A DNA stretch of 64,000 nucleotides from Metellina segmentata (taxonomy: Eukaryota; Arthropoda; Arachnida; Araneae; Tetragnathidae): positions 60,731,573-60,795,572 of the forward strand of contig OX375873.1 in assembly GCA_947359465.1 (NCBI GenBank), read 5' to 3'. A program made the position numbers and the translations under genes. Under the pieces are notes generated by a model, which saw only the letters and a program-made list of their open reading frames with translations, ran no database searches and was not told the origin of the DNA. How positions within the stretch are numbered: position 1 is the first letter of the stretch; every line of letters begins with the position of its first letter. Below are positions 1-11,229 of this stretch, one piece after another.

Positions 1-48
1 GATTTCAAATCCGTTGAAATTTTCAATCTATCTTTAGCAATTCCGATT
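1..48 (-). repeat. Dispersed ~70-bp module, copy 1 (cut by window edge)
   Basis: The first bases read as the reverse complement of a module found repeatedly in the window. Its core includes AAAATTTCAACGGATTTGAA. Other copies lie near 19846, 21796, 22013, 31849, 32011 (inverted), 32377 and 34457 (inverted). It probably forms the ends of a MITE or foldback family. Nothing else recognisable lies between about 49 and 300. Confidence 0.6.
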
Positions 49-660
49 TTACGAAAAAAAATTATCGATCCCAGTCAATATGTTTTTTATTTCTTGCTCT
101 CATTCGCCGAAAAGAGGACAGGAAATGTAATCTGTTTCTTTTTTTTTAACGCGAAAGGTAGAATATGCAATCTGTTTTTTTTGGAAAAAGGAAGTTCAGG
201 TGACGTTACAATCTCTTGCGAAAATATAAAAAAAAGGTCACGTGGGGGAGAAAAAGCTCATTTTAGGTGGTTTCTTCTTTCGTCCGGACGAAACGCATTA
301 GGGCCATTCCACAAAAAGGTCAACCAGAGCACAAAATTTTAAAATTAGTTTTAACTATTTTTTATTATTATTTATTGATAGCTAATAGTTTAAATTGTAT
401 TTTTCTTTAAAAAAATCAAAACTTCTTTTTACTGAAGTGGCAACACAGCACTTTGAAAAAGACTGCCATCCATAGTCAGATGTTTTGAATTTTAGGTTAA
501 ACTTCTAGTGATTATTTTAGAAGACAGAAAAGAATAGAAGTTTACAAATTTTACAACAAAGGTAAGTCTGAATTTATATTATAAATTTATGCATTTATAA
601 ATTCCTTTACATTTATATCAGACCCATACCAACCCAATAAAATACCTATTGTTTATAGTG

Positions 661-858
661 TCCCGCACGTGACACAAAAGATGATATTTTTAAATTTGTG
701 AAAAAAAAATTATTTCTATGAAATTTAAATATTACTTGTAAAGGAGATTATAAAGCTACTTTCATTTTATGTACTATTGTAACTGTACACAAGTTACTTT
801 TAAAATGAACTGATAAAAACACTTTGTCCCGCACGTGACATGTCACGTGTGGGACACC
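661..858. repeat. Left subterminal CACGTG motif cluster
   Basis: GTGTCCCGCACGTGACAC occurs at about 659-676. At about 826-857 a direct and an inverted copy abut to make a palindrome of TGTCCCGCACGTGACA followed by TGTCACGTGTGGGACA. The cluster lies in what looks like an intron of the transposon gene (donor GTAAGT near 561, acceptor before 1328). It matches the right cluster at 17537-17950. A transposase-binding role is inference. Confidence 0.65.
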
Positions 859-1331
859 AACATTGCTTGTTTTTTAATTGATGTAAATGAGGGAATACGA
901 TATTTCCAAGCACTAGCTCATATTTTTAGAGTTAAAAAAAGGATTTAGATAAATTTGTATGAAAAAAAATTTGTTGCCACCCACCTTGAAGGTTTAAGTC
1001 ACTGGGGTAACGCACACATAGTTTGGTTACCTTTGTAAAAGGAACTAGTAATTTCAATGCATTGCAGTTTTCAGTGTTTTTTCTTTGTTGAAACAATTAG
1101 TGCCTTGATATTACATTTAAATTAAGTCCCTTAAATCAAACACAATAATATACTTATTCAGTATTTGTTATTGTTTTATATTAATATAAACCCATAACAT
1201 GAAAAGAGTGTTACTTGCTTTATCAATTACACTCTACCTTCCAAACTTATATTAAGTTTGCATTAGTACAATAGTTGCAACTATTTTGAAATATTTATTA
1301 ATGGTAGTGCCTTTTTTAATCCTTCAGGAAT

Positions 1332-2560
1332 GGAAAACAAAAAATATCCAAGTGCAGCAAGAATAAAAAGAATGAAGGAGAAGAAGTTGTAGGAAAATCC
1401 AAATTTTCAGCATAAAGAAAATGAAGGGATAAATGATTTTAAAAAGAAGAAAAAGACTAGCATATCAGATGCTGAAAAGGAAAAATACAAGTTGTACGAT
1501 CGTGATAGAAAGAGATTGCAACGAGCAAAAAAAGAAAAGGTGGTCACCTGCAGTATCGCTCGAAACAATTCTTTAGTAAAGCTGTACACAAAATTTTAAG
1601 AGCACTGGCAGATTCACCACGTAAACACTGTACAGTTGTACAAGGTTTAGTGAAAAGAGTTACTAATAATATGACAGATTCCCTGACCTCTGCACCCAAC
1701 ATTTTAGCATCTGAACCTAGTCAAAATTTTAATGCAGTAAAAGAGTTTTACTTCCATCCTGACATTGTATATACCTGTCCATGCATTAGAGATAAAATCA
1801 CTGTTTGGAAAAATGGGGAAAAAACTGTACTTATACTAAATATTACATGACAATGTACTTAATTGCCATATTTCATGCAGAAAAACCAAATTTTGCATTA
1901 GGATTTTCAAAGTTCTGTTGTTTGAGACCAGCAAATGTATTGTTTCTCAAGAATACACCAGCAGATCAGTGCCGATGCAAAATACACGAAAATTTTATGC
2001 TACAACTTAAAGGATTGAAACTGATTTATGAAGACAACTTTAGGGGAAATCAGTTATGTGGCACTACACTCAATTCCACGTGTTGGCAGAACCATTGTAG
2101 TACATGTTCTGATGGGAAGCTTTTAAAATTACCTACAGATCCCGAGGAATCAGTAATGTGGAAAGAGTGGGGAAAAGATCATGATGGAAGACTAAAATTA
2201 GTTATGAAAGAAGAATGCGCTGCTGAATTGCATGATAATCTCTCAAAAAAACATGGCAAAAGTAGTACAATATATGAATGTTAAACGCATACAAGATGAT
2301 GCATTTCAATGTGACAAGCAAGCAAATGGGAAACGTGTATGACAATTCGACTTTAATGAGAATATCAAAATGAGATCCAAAAATCATGCCCTTTGGCCAA
2401 GATCTAGTGTAACTCTTTTTACAGCTGCAACATTTGTCAATGGGTGCTGCAGTAGAGATCTTTTATGCACTGATGCTCTAAACGAAGACAAGGATACAAT
2501 ATATTCTATTCTTACAGTGCTATATGATATACTTTATGAAAATGATATCTTATCTTTAAC
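1332..2560 (+). pseudogene. Transposase-like protein of unnamed family, N-terminal and middle part, broken
   Basis: Coding similarity starts at an ATG at 1332, just after a pyrimidine-rich acceptor. It opens with a basic region (MENKKYPSAARIKRMKEKK), then continues through several frames with stops and shifts, including a stop at about 1390, a shift near 1555 and a shift near 1840. Recognisable pieces are YFHPDIVYTCP near 1752, a Cys/His-rich stretch (CRCKIHENFML near 1973, then CWQNHCSTC near 2082) and QFDFNEN at about 2343, whose Asp codon (2349-2351) could be the first acidic residue of an RNase H-like fold. Similarity ends with YDILYENDILSL near 2555. I know this arrangement from recurring unnamed proteins of invertebrates, where the next residues contain WSDGPSSQFKN. 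That motif is missing here and its counterpart is found at 16669. The catalytic assignment is inference. Confidence 0.65.
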
Positions 2561-3627
2561 CCTTCAAGCAGCAACCCCTAGATATCTCGGAAAACTTTTT
2601 GAACTGAAAACGGCAAGCCCGAGTTAACTCGGAAACCAAAATGCAAACGTAAGTGTCAACCACGAGTATTCTTGCACGGTAGCTTTTCCCTTCCCCTGGA
2701 CCACCCGTGTCCTCTAATGGGAGGGCGTGACTGGAGCCCTTTGTGTGATGCGTCCTGATGGGAACTTACGATAAGGAACGTACAATGTGTGTATTTGCCT
2801 TCGGCGTGTTAGAAGAGTATCACAACATTTTTGTCTCTTTTAAGCTTCAGTTTCTAACTTCTTCATGAAAAAGAGTTTGAATTGAAAATTTGGAACGACA
2901 ATCTTGCACTTCAAAACGATGTTTAACATGCTTCATCTGAAGTGCGATTAAAATTTACGAAGCAAACAAGAAAACAAAAAGTAATGAAGTAACAAGATAT
3001 GGATGGTATTTTTGATGCAGTCAAAACCACGTGAGATTCTTTTTAAACTACGTACAATTGTTCAATTTAATATATCATTACGTATTGAACACTTGATGAA
3101 GTGCGATAGTTGGCAGAGTTCGAATAGGTTTGGTGAAGTGGGCGACCTGTGAGCATCGATGCGATAAATAATTTGAAAACGGTACTTTGGTATTTTTTCT
3201 CAAATATTAATTATTATTACATAACCAACCCTTTCAAAATGATGATAAATCAAATATGTTTTACAAACAAAAAGAAACTATGGTTTAAGACCTCTCCCCG
3301 TATGAATGCAATTAGCACGAATCAAATTTTTGTTTTTTAAAGGGTAATGTGTGTACTTGTATTTTTCTCCTGTAGAGCACCGCTTAGATATTCCACTACC
3401 GAATGGGAGAATTTATATAGTCGTATTATACCTAGAACATCAATATACGGATCTTTTACCTTTTGAAGGCGATGAGACGTCCCAGCGACCTAAAATTGTA
3501 ACCATTTACCAGTGGCACTAAATACATTTAGAAACTACTGTTAAGTTATTTTTAAGAAACAAAATATTCTATTAACTCACATTCTTGAATATCTAAAAGG
3601 AATTTAATCAATGTCATACTGAAACTG
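2561..3627. other. Inserted DNA without recognisable gene
   Basis: This stretch follows the break in the transposase-like gene. It has a moderately GC-rich part (about 2600-2800) and AT-rich DNA after it. Short open frames here show no family features. I could not find its insertion boundary or a target duplication. Confidence 0.4.
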
Positions 3628-3872
3628 ACGGCAGTGAGGGATCAAACCCAATGAGAAAGATCCTAGGACAACACCAAGCGATTTTGAACCATGGTCAGAT
3701 GACAGGTTCGCTCCTGAGCTGACACACCACGCTAACGCGAGGACATATGAGACCACGACAGATTTAACGTGCACCAGCCCCTGTATACACGACAGTATTT
3801 GGTTACATTCGAACTCGCAACCCTCCGGTTGCGAATCTGTAACTCTTCTAACCGGGCTACCGAGATCCTTAT
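3628..3872 (-). repeat. tRNA-derived SINE, family A, copy 1
   Basis: On the minus strand a tRNA-like head contains GTTGCGAGTTCGAAT (B-box-like) near 3808-3830. It is followed by a body shared with three other copies at 11230, 20490 and 48230: GGTGCACG..., CAGCTCAGGAGC..., CATCTGACCATGGTTCAAAA and GTGTTGTCCTAGGATCTTTC. This copy is diverged. The edges are approximate. Confidence 0.7.
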
Positions 3873-4100
3873 TTAATAAAGGAACGCCATGGAAGTGTAG
3901 TCACTAATAAATTCGGTTGATGGGGTATTGAATGTTATATTCAGTATCCAATAAATGAATCGGAGTGATTGAAACAAAAAGTTGGTTCTTTACTTCTTTA
4001 AAATTCTTTAACTCTACCATATTGGTAGCATGTCAGGCTAAATTTGTTTTTATCTGAATTTCCAGATCATCATAATTGTATAGCTTTTCTTATTTCATCT

Positions 4101-4101
4101 G

Positions 4102-4166
<65 letters not shown>
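4101..4166. repeat. (TA)n microsatellite
   Basis: An uninterrupted run of TA dinucleotides ends exactly at the left LTR of the gypsy element, which inserted into it. The TATA on the other side (9551-9554) is the target duplication. Confidence 0.95.
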
Positions 4167-4170
<4 letters not shown>

Positions 4171-4459
4171 GGTTCGTAAAAGGTAAATGATAAATAACTC
4201 TTAAAGTTTAAATTTAAGTTTAATTACAAAATTAATGTATTTACAGTATATTTACAAACATCTTTGACAATTAAGAATATCCGACAACTAAGAGGCCATC
4301 TGCCTAAAAAGTCATGGGCCGTCTGCCCAACTGCTAGCTTCGGTGTCTGGGGGAACATCTGTCTCATTGCTGCAGTCGCTTCTGAGCGGACGCTTCCTCT
4401 AGGTGGCGTTACTGCTGCGGACGTATCAGGCTTTGGCGCGCTCGTCGCACAATCCCACA
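4167..4459 (-). repeat. 3' LTR of gypsy element
   Basis: A 293-bp copy identical to 9258-9550, with TG...CA ends. Open frames across both LTRs on either strand are a consequence of the repeat and are not annotated as genes. Confidence 0.95.
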
Positions 4460-4604
4460 ATCGGCTATCCTGACTGTAATTTCGTCCTCGAAATTCGCCG
4501 TCTTCAACATCAGTAAACAGGCCATAACATTATCACATATCTGAAAATACAAACAAAAAAGAAGAAAGAAAGAGGGAAAAAAGGCTCATATATACATTTT
4601 TTTT

Positions 4605-7600
4605 TTACTGTTGACCAGTGGACCAGGGTTTCATGTAATCAGCTGCTGAAGTAGTTAGGCTTGGACCTTCATGATCGCCCACTTTTTCAATGGCATATCT
4701 GTCATTAGGAGACACTTTTACAACTCTATAGGGTCCCAAAAATTTAGGTTTCAGCTTAAGCCCAACTCCAAACTGCGTGCGCTGAATGGCCACTAGATCT
4801 CCTACTTTGTACACTCTAGATTTTTTTCTCCCTTTGTTATACTGACGTTTATTTTCCTGTTGCAATTTGAAAATATTGTCTTTTGCTTGTTCGCGTAATT
4901 CTACTCTCTCCTTCATCATGAACTTTTCATACTCTTCTTCCAGTACATCTTTTATCTTCAGATCTTCTTTATTTTTCATTGTGATGCCAATCATCAGTTC
5001 GAATGGCGTATGCTTCGTACTTCTGGATGGTGTACTGTTTATGATACTTTGTAGACTTGGAACATATTTGAACCATTTGCTAGGCTCCTCTATTGAAAGT
5101 TTGGCAAGAACAGGAATCAACAGACCAATAATCCTTTCTGCCTGCCCATTGCCTCTAGGAATTCCGGTTGTTATTTTACAATGTTCAATTCCCTGATCAG
5201 TACAATAATCAGTGAATTCCTTCGATGTAAACGCTGATCCCCTATCTGAAATTATTCGTGATGGGTTTCCAAAAGTAGCTTGTTGTAATTTCAGCTTTTC
5301 GATAGCATCGCTAGCCGAGGTAGATTTCACTGGGTACAACCAGACAAACTTCGTAAAGGCATCGACTACCGAGAAAATATGTTGGTATCTTTTATTCGTT
5401 GTTGGAAGGGGTCCCAAAAAGTCGATATTGTAAGTCCCAAGTGGAACGTTGTCTTTCGGCACTGGATTAAGAAACCCTTCGCCTTTTCCACGTTTTCTAT
5501 TGCAGAGGATGCACTGTACGCAATTAGAAATAACGATTTCAACATGTTTTCTTGCATTAGGAATAAAAAACTGCTGCTTAAGAATTTCCTCTGTCTTGGC
5601 AGCGCCAAAGTGACCTTTGTTGTGAACTTCTTTAATGATGTTATTTTGCATCGCCTGAGGAACCATTAGTAGTTGTTTCCCATTCTCATACTTGTATAGA
5701 ACTCCTGCTTTAATGAAATGTTCACTGTCATGTCCTTCTTCAACTAGAGTTTTAATTGCTTTAATGTGATCATCTAGATGTTGTGCAGCTTCTATTTGGG
5801 TTGTTAATTCTCCTTGTGCACGAGTTGTTATCAACAATATGTTCCTGCTTAGGGCATCCACATGCTTCATTTGGGTGCCTGATCTATGGACAACCTCATA
5901 ATCATATTCTTCGAGTGACAATGCCCATCGAGCAATTTTTGGTGTAAGCTCTTTTTTCTGCATAGTCCTCTGAAATGCAGCGCAATCAGTCACTATTTTG
6001 AACTTAGTACCCAACAAGTAGTAGCGAAACTTTCGCAAAGCCTCGATTACAGCCAGTACTTCCAATTCGTAAGAACAATACTTCTCTTGTTGAGGAGTAG
6101 TCTTCTTGCTCATGAAGTGAATGGGATGAAATTTCCCATCATGAGCTTGCTGAAGCAAAACAGCTCCAAAGCCGTGGCTACTAGCATCCGTATGTAATTC
6201 TAAGGTTGCTCCTTGCCTAAAGAGATGCAATACCGGACTACTTGAGAGAATTTCCTTTAGCCTTTCAAATGCTTTGACTTGCTCAGAGCCAAATGTCCAT
6301 TCGACATTATTTCGAAGCAGGTCACTTAATGGTTTTGCAATTCTTGAAAATCCACCGACAAATTGTCGAAAGTAAGAGCAAAGACCCAAAAAACTCATGA
6401 CTTGTTTTACATTTTTCGGCTGGGGAAAATTTTTCACAGCACGCGTCTTGGATGGGGAAGGTTGAATTTTGCCGCCCTCGATAACGTATCCGAGAAATTC
6501 TATCTTATGTTGAAGAAATTGACACTTTTTAAAATTTATTATTACGCCGTATTCTGACGCAACCTTCAAAACCCTTTTAATTTTTTCCAGCCCTTCTTGT
6601 TCATCAATGGAAGGTATAACAATATCATCCATGTAAATTATTATAGTCTTGTCTCGAATTAAGTCTCTAAACACCGTGTTTATGTACCTCACAAAAACAC
6701 TTGGTGAGTTACTACATCCGAAAGGTACAACATTGAATTCGTACTGTCCTTCATGGGTGACAAATGCTGTGTAACGTGTCGACTTAGGGTCCATTGGTAT
6801 GTTGAAAAATGCGTTTTTTAAGTCCAAAGTGGAAAATACCTGTGCGTTTCCCAAGCAATCTAAAACATCTTGAATTAATGGGAGTGGATGCTTATCTTTG
6901 ATTAACTTTCGATTAACCGATCGATAATCAACGCACAATCTGTATGAATTATTACCCTTCTTTTTACACAAAACAATGGGTGAAGCGTAGTTAGAACAGG
7001 AGGGTTTAATTATTCCGTCTTTTAACCATACTTGTATTTGTTCCTCAACTATTTTCTGTTCTTTTAAAGACATTCGGTGCGGTCTCTGACAAATCGGTAT
7101 ATCATCAGTTAAAATTAAAGTCATTTTTACTTCTGTGTCTTTAATTTTATGCGGCTTATATTCACTAATCAAAATATCTAACTCGTTTCTTATTTTAGGA
7201 TCTTTTATATGTTGCAATTCAATTTCATCTGTCAAGGAAATCGGCAATTCGGATAAAGGATTAAAAGTCAAATCATTTTCTTGAACATCCTGTGCACAAG
7301 ATGACGCAACGCCTATCATTGGAATATTAATGGCAGTCGCCAATAGTTCACACCTGTTTTCTTCTTTGAAAGGGTGAGTCAGGGGGGAGGGGATACCAAA
7401 CATCTGCCTTTCATTACTTTCGGATTCCAAAACAGTGGCTCCATTTCGGCAACTCGTTTTTGTTTTTATACTTTCACTTCCTGAATAAGGTCCCTCAAAA
7501 CGCTTAGCTTTTATTTTTTCAGACTCTTTCACTTCCGAAGTGTGTGTGAAAGAAAGATTAATAGAATTTTCTCGAAAGCTCAAAATCCTTAAATCATTTC

Positions 7601-8699
7601 CTGATATTGAAATATTAAGCTTGTTAATTACGTCCATACCAATCACAATATTACAACACAAGTTTTCAATAACAAAAAACTCAGTGAGAATATTAAAATT
7701 GTCAATAGTAATTTCAGCACAAAAATAACCAAGTGATTTTACACTTTGATTTCCAATACCATTTAACATTATGTCACAGGGGGTTAATTCTGGTGCACCA
7801 ATTTGCATATAAAAATCATATTTCAAAATAGATAAATCTGATCCTGTATCAATTAAAGCATCAACATATTTACTCATAATTTTAAGACATTTGTACAACT
7901 TCTTTTCATGATTACTGGACATATTAATTAAAACTTTCTTTTCTTCATTTATATCAGTTTTTACACCTTTATTACATTCGAATTTACGGTGTCCATATTC
8001 ATTACACTTTAAACATTTAATTCCTTTATTCTTATTTGGACACTCAGAAATTCTATGACCAATTTCATTACATGAAAAACATTTAACATATTGGTTAGTA
8101 ACACTCTGGTGAGCACGGACGATCGACGGTTTATCATTGAATTTCTTGGAGCGCTGATGACTTTGTGTTTCAGCTGATTTCATATCTCTAGCTCCCGGTC
8201 TTTTAAGATGGAATCTTGCCGCCTCGTACTCATCCAATTTATTCACTAATTCGGCTACTTTATTCAATTTCGGTAATTCATCAATAAAATGCTCGCGCAT
8301 TTCAAACGGTATTTTCCTTTTAATTTGATCCGCCACTATGAGATCTTTCAATTCTTCATATTTAGAGATACTAAGACCCACAACCCATTCTTCGAAAAAA
8401 TTATCTAACTCGTAGGCGAAATCACGCCAAGATGCAGTTGTTTCTTTTTTATGAGTAAAAAAGTGCTGTCGAAACTGCTCCGGTGTTAGTTTAAATCGAT
8501 TCAGTAAAAGTTTTTTCACGTGGTCGTAATCATTTGCGAGCGGATCAGGCTCTCTTGCAATTAAATTTGCGATATCCAACGGTAAAAGACTCACAAGGAA
8601 AATAACCCAATTTTCTTTAGGTATTTCTATGCGATTAATTTGTTTTTCAAACAAAGATAAATACATGCTTAAATCACAGTTTCCGTCGAAACGTGTCAT
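4605..8699 (-). CDS. Gag-Pol polyprotein of Ty3/gypsy retrotransposon
   Basis: This is a 1364-residue uninterrupted frame. In order: a capsid-like Gag region (about 1-190); two CCHC zinc knuckles of C-x2-C-x4-H-x4-C type (about 206-245); an aspartic protease with DTGSD (about 283); reverse transcriptase with YMDD (about 688); RNase H beginning HTDASSHGFGAVL (about 835) with a later TDCAAF; an integrase HHCC zinc finger (about 1023-1063); and the DDE core (D in NIDFLG about 1090, D in SDRGSAF about 1151, E in NGQAER about 1186), with exactly 35 residues between the second D and the E. A basic C-terminal tail follows. It makes retrotransposon particles and carries out reverse transcription and integration. 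The ATG at 8699 may not be the real start, because similarity continues upstream in this frame for several residues and the missing Gag beginning lies in another frame (8719-9024). Confidence 0.95.
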   Translation of the reverse strand: MTRFDGNCDLSMYLSLFEKQINRIEIPKENWVIFLVSLLPLDIANLIAREPDPLANDYDHVKKLLLNRFKLTPEQFRQHFFTHKKETTASWRDFAYELDNFFEEWVVGLSISKYEELKDLIVADQIKRKIPFEMREHFIDELPKLNKVAELVNKLDEYEAARFHLKRPGARDMKSAETQSHQRSKKFNDKPSIVRAHQSVTNQYVKCFSCNEIGHRISECPNKNKGIKCLKCNEYGHRKFECNKGVKTDINEEKKVLINMSSNHEKKLYKCLKIMSKYVDALIDTGSDLSILKYDFYMQIGAPELTPCDIMLNGIGNQSVKSLGYFCAEITIDNFNILTEFFVIENLCCNIVIGMDVINKLNISISGNDLRILSFRENSINLSFTHTSEVKESEKIKAKRFEGPYSGSESIKTKTSCRNGATVLESESNERQMFGIPSPLTHPFKEENRCELLATAINIPMIGVASSCAQDVQENDLTFNPLSELPISLTDEIELQHIKDPKIRNELDILISEYKPHKIKDTEVKMTLILTDDIPICQRPHRMSLKEQKIVEEQIQVWLKDGIIKPSCSNYASPIVLCKKKGNNSYRLCVDYRSVNRKLIKDKHPLPLIQDVLDCLGNAQVFSTLDLKNAFFNIPMDPKSTRYTAFVTHEGQYEFNVVPFGCSNSPSVFVRYINTVFRDLIRDKTIIIYMDDIVIPSIDEQEGLEKIKRVLKVASEYGVIINFKKCQFLQHKIEFLGYVIEGGKIQPSPSKTRAVKNFPQPKNVKQVMSFLGLCSYFRQFVGGFSRIAKPLSDLLRNNVEWTFGSEQVKAFERLKEILSSSPVLHLFRQGATLELHTDASSHGFGAVLLQQAHDGKFHPIHFMSKKTTPQQEKYCSYELEVLAVIEALRKFRYYLLGTKFKIVTDCAAFQRTMQKKELTPKIARWALSLEEYDYEVVHRSGTQMKHVDALSRNILLITTRAQGELTTQIEAAQHLDDHIKAIKTLVEEGHDSEHFIKAGVLYKYENGKQLLMVPQAMQNNIIKEVHNKGHFGAAKTEEILKQQFFIPNARKHVEIVISNCVQCILCNRKRGKGEGFLNPVPKDNVPLGTYNIDFLGPLPTTNKRYQHIFSVVDAFTKFVWLYPVKSTSASDAIEKLKLQQATFGNPSRIISDRGSAFTSKEFTDYCTDQGIEHCKITTGIPRGNGQAERIIGLLIPVLAKLSIEEPSKWFKYVPSLQSIINSTPSRSTKHTPFELMIGITMKNKEDLKIKDVLEEEYEKFMMKERVELREQAKDNIFKLQQENKRQYNKGRKKSRVYKVGDLVAIQRTQFGVGLKLKPKFLGPYRVVKVSPNDRYAIEKVGDHEGPSLTTSAADYMKPWSTGQQ

Positions 8700-8718
8700 T
8701 AGTTTTGAAAAGTCAGTT

Positions 8719-9024
8719 TTAAGTGGTGAAATAATCGGAACTTCCAGTACTTTTGTTTTCTAGCTGTAACTTCTTCAACTGAAATTCGCGATCTGCTTTC
8801 TTTTCGTTTTCTTTAGCTTCCCTTTCGCGTTCCTTTTCCTTTGCTTCTCGTTCAGAAACAATCCTTTTTAAAAGCGTTTTTGTTAATTCCTCATTGTATT
8901 CATCGGCTTTCGTTATTAACTTAATAAGCTGCGGAATTTTGGTTCCTTCCGTTGCTATTAGATCTAATTCCTCTATTAGCGCTAGAAGATCGATCTTGCG
9001 TGCTCCGGCTAAATACGTAGCCAT
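8719..9024 (-). CDS. Gag N-terminal segment of the gypsy element, in a different frame
   Basis: This 101-residue frame starts MATYLAGARKIDLLALIEEL and continues into a highly charged Lys/Glu/Arg stretch likely to be helical. Both are typical of the beginning of gypsy Gag proteins, where they are normally fused to the capsid region. Here the frame ends at 8719, and the rest of Gag-Pol runs in the +1 frame from at least 8699. The two frames overlap upstream of the stop. Either a frameshift mutation, programmed +1 frameshifting, or re-initiation at the ATG 19 bases past the stop would connect them. The region between 9024 and the 5' LTR at 9258 is the leader. Confidence 0.8.
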   Translation of the reverse strand: MATYLAGARKIDLLALIEELDLIATEGTKIPQLIKLITKADEYNEELTKTLLKRIVSEREAKEKEREREAKENEKKADREFQLKKLQLENKSTGSSDYFTT

Positions 9025-9257
9025 GTTAGTGTCAAAATGAAAAATCTGTACTCACAGTTCAGATGAAGTATTCCTCAAGATCCAATATGCTGAGTCACGG
9101 TCCTTCACTCAAATGAAGTTCGCACCTTGAATCCGATGAGCATCAGGCGAATATTGGAATTGTCCGCGTCTAAGCGTAAAATGCGTTTCTCGAACGGTTC
9201 AGATAAAAACGGCAATCTTCGGCCTTTAATTAAATCCAGGCCAAACCCTCAAGTATA

Positions 9258-9550
9258 TGTGGGTTCGTAAAAGGTAAATGATAAATAACTCTTAAAGTTT
9301 AAATTTAAGTTTAATTACAAAATTAATGTATTTACAGTATATTTACAAACATCTTTGACAATTAAGAATATCCGACAACTAAGAGGCCATCTGCCTAAAA
9401 AGTCATGGGCCGTCTGCCCAACTGCTAGCTTCGGTGTCTGGGGGAACATCTGTCTCATTGCTGCAGTCGCTTCTGAGCGGACGCTTCCTCTAGGTGGCGT
9501 TACTGCTGCGGACGTATCAGGCTTTGGCGCGCTCGTCGCACAATCCCACA
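9258..9550 (-). repeat. 5' LTR of gypsy element
   Basis: Identical to the copy at 4167-4459 and followed by TATA at 9551-9554. It should carry the promoter for leftward transcription. Confidence 0.95.
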
Positions 9551-9554
9551 TATA

Positions 9555-11229
9555 TTTAATACACAACGTAATATATAAAGGGGATAGACATGTTACATAA
9601 ATATAACATTAACTGGCCCAACGTACTTTATTTGTCTTTCTCAAACGAAATAAATCATAAATTTCATTTGAGATTGTATTTAAAGGCATTTACGAATTAT
9701 TTCAAAAGGCAAAACTTATTTCCTTTAACTGTTTGTAACTTTAACGATATATGAAAGTAATATTTTAAAAATAAAGAACTGAATGAGTATTTATAAATAT
9801 TAACCAATAAGCAAACATGAATATTTCGTATTTAACATCTGTAATTATTGTAATAAAAAATAAGTGGAAATTCAAAATGTTTAATTTATTATTGAATTCA
9901 AAAATTGCCAAACCAATATAGTAATATTTTTTTTCGAAAAGATTAAAACTGAGATTTTCAAAAACAGCAACTCCATGCTATACAGGGCCTTGATATGTCC
10001 CTAGGCTTTTCCCTCTTTTCAGCTTGTTCCCGCGTCTGAGAAGGGCAGATTTCTCCTACAGAAATTGGTTGTGGGGGGTCATGAATGACATTTTCGACTG
10101 ACCACCTACCGAGCTTAAAACATACCGTCCAGAGTAGTATTTCTGCTTCTTTAGTCAGCGAGAGAACCATCTGTTCCTTTTCTAGTAAGATTGTTGTCGG
10201 CCTTTCTTCCAATGATAAAAGAAGATATAACACGTTCCCTTCTGCATGCTCAGATGTTATTAGTTAACAATAAGGAATGCATGGGTCATTATGATTGTTC
10301 AATAAGAGGACATATACGACACTATCAGAATACTTCTGTGTGAAGTTTTCAAGAGCTTTCCCCTTTCAATAGGGAGTAAGAAATATTTTCGACAAAGCGA
10401 GAGGAAAAAAATAGTTTAAATTCCTCCTCTTCTTTTTTTTTTTTTTGATCAGAAAGCCATAATGACTTACTTCAAGCGATCGATGTTGCTTTAGGTTTAA
10501 AACATTGAAATACCGGCACAGTAAAAGTGTTTCTGATAAACACAGAGAAAAGGCGGACTTTTTGTCATTTCATATTTTATCACTGTTAAACCGGCTATCT
10601 TTTCTCACAAAAGAACTGAGAACGATTAAAATCTTCGAAATGAAACTATGCGAGGATTTTTCTTAATCATTAGATTTTAGGTAGAAAATAGTACTATGCT
10701 AGTATTTTACTACATATCTGTCATATCAGTCAATCGTACAACATTAAATTTTGCTGGCAATAATAATTGAACCTTATAATTCGTAGATAATACTATTATA
10801 GGGTGGGTGAAAAGTACATGACACATTTCAACATTTAGTATAAAATCCACCATCCAAATTGCCATAGAAGTTTTAGGCTTTCACTAAATAGCTTAACATG
10901 GCATCAAGTTATTTTTTTTTTGGCATAAGAAATAGTTAAATTGTTTGTAGAATTGAGAGAAGGGGACACGAGAAACACGCAAGTAAACAACACTATTCCG
11001 CAATACAAGTTAGCAAATACGTGGATTGAAATTGAGTATCGGTTTAATATCGCTCGAGCCACAAAGGAAGCCACATTAAAATATAGTAGTATATAGTGAC
11101 AAAAATGCTCTAATAAATTATAATACTATGTATTATAATTATTTGTGTAAAATTTTTACATTGTTTTCCGACAGTGTTGATAAATTTGCACTTGTTCATA
11201 GATGTTAGTGTGAGTTGTTTTATAGTTCA
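9555..11229. other. AT-rich DNA without recognisable gene
   Basis: Short open frames on both strands show no domain, motif or repeat relation that I recognise. There are homopolymer runs near 10430-10446 and 10912-10921. Confidence 0.5.

Larger units (their letters stand above)
4167..9550 (-). mobile_element. Complete Ty3/gypsy LTR retrotransposon
   Basis: The two 293-bp LTRs (4167-4459 and 9258-9550) show no difference when read base by base. They begin TGTGGG, end CCCACA, and are flanked by TATA (4163-4166 and 9551-9554). The element is 5384 bp long and is transcribed leftward. The order gag, protease, reverse transcriptase, RNase H, integrase is that of the Ty3/gypsy group. Identical LTRs mean recent insertion. 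No clear tRNA primer-binding site was recognised next to the 5' LTR, and no convincing polypurine tract next to the 3' LTR. Confidence 0.95.

Noticed and set aside
4224..4473. Open frames on both strands in the LTR (again at 9315-9600)
   Set aside because: They are the same frames in two identical LTR copies and overlap each other; nothing suggests a protein.
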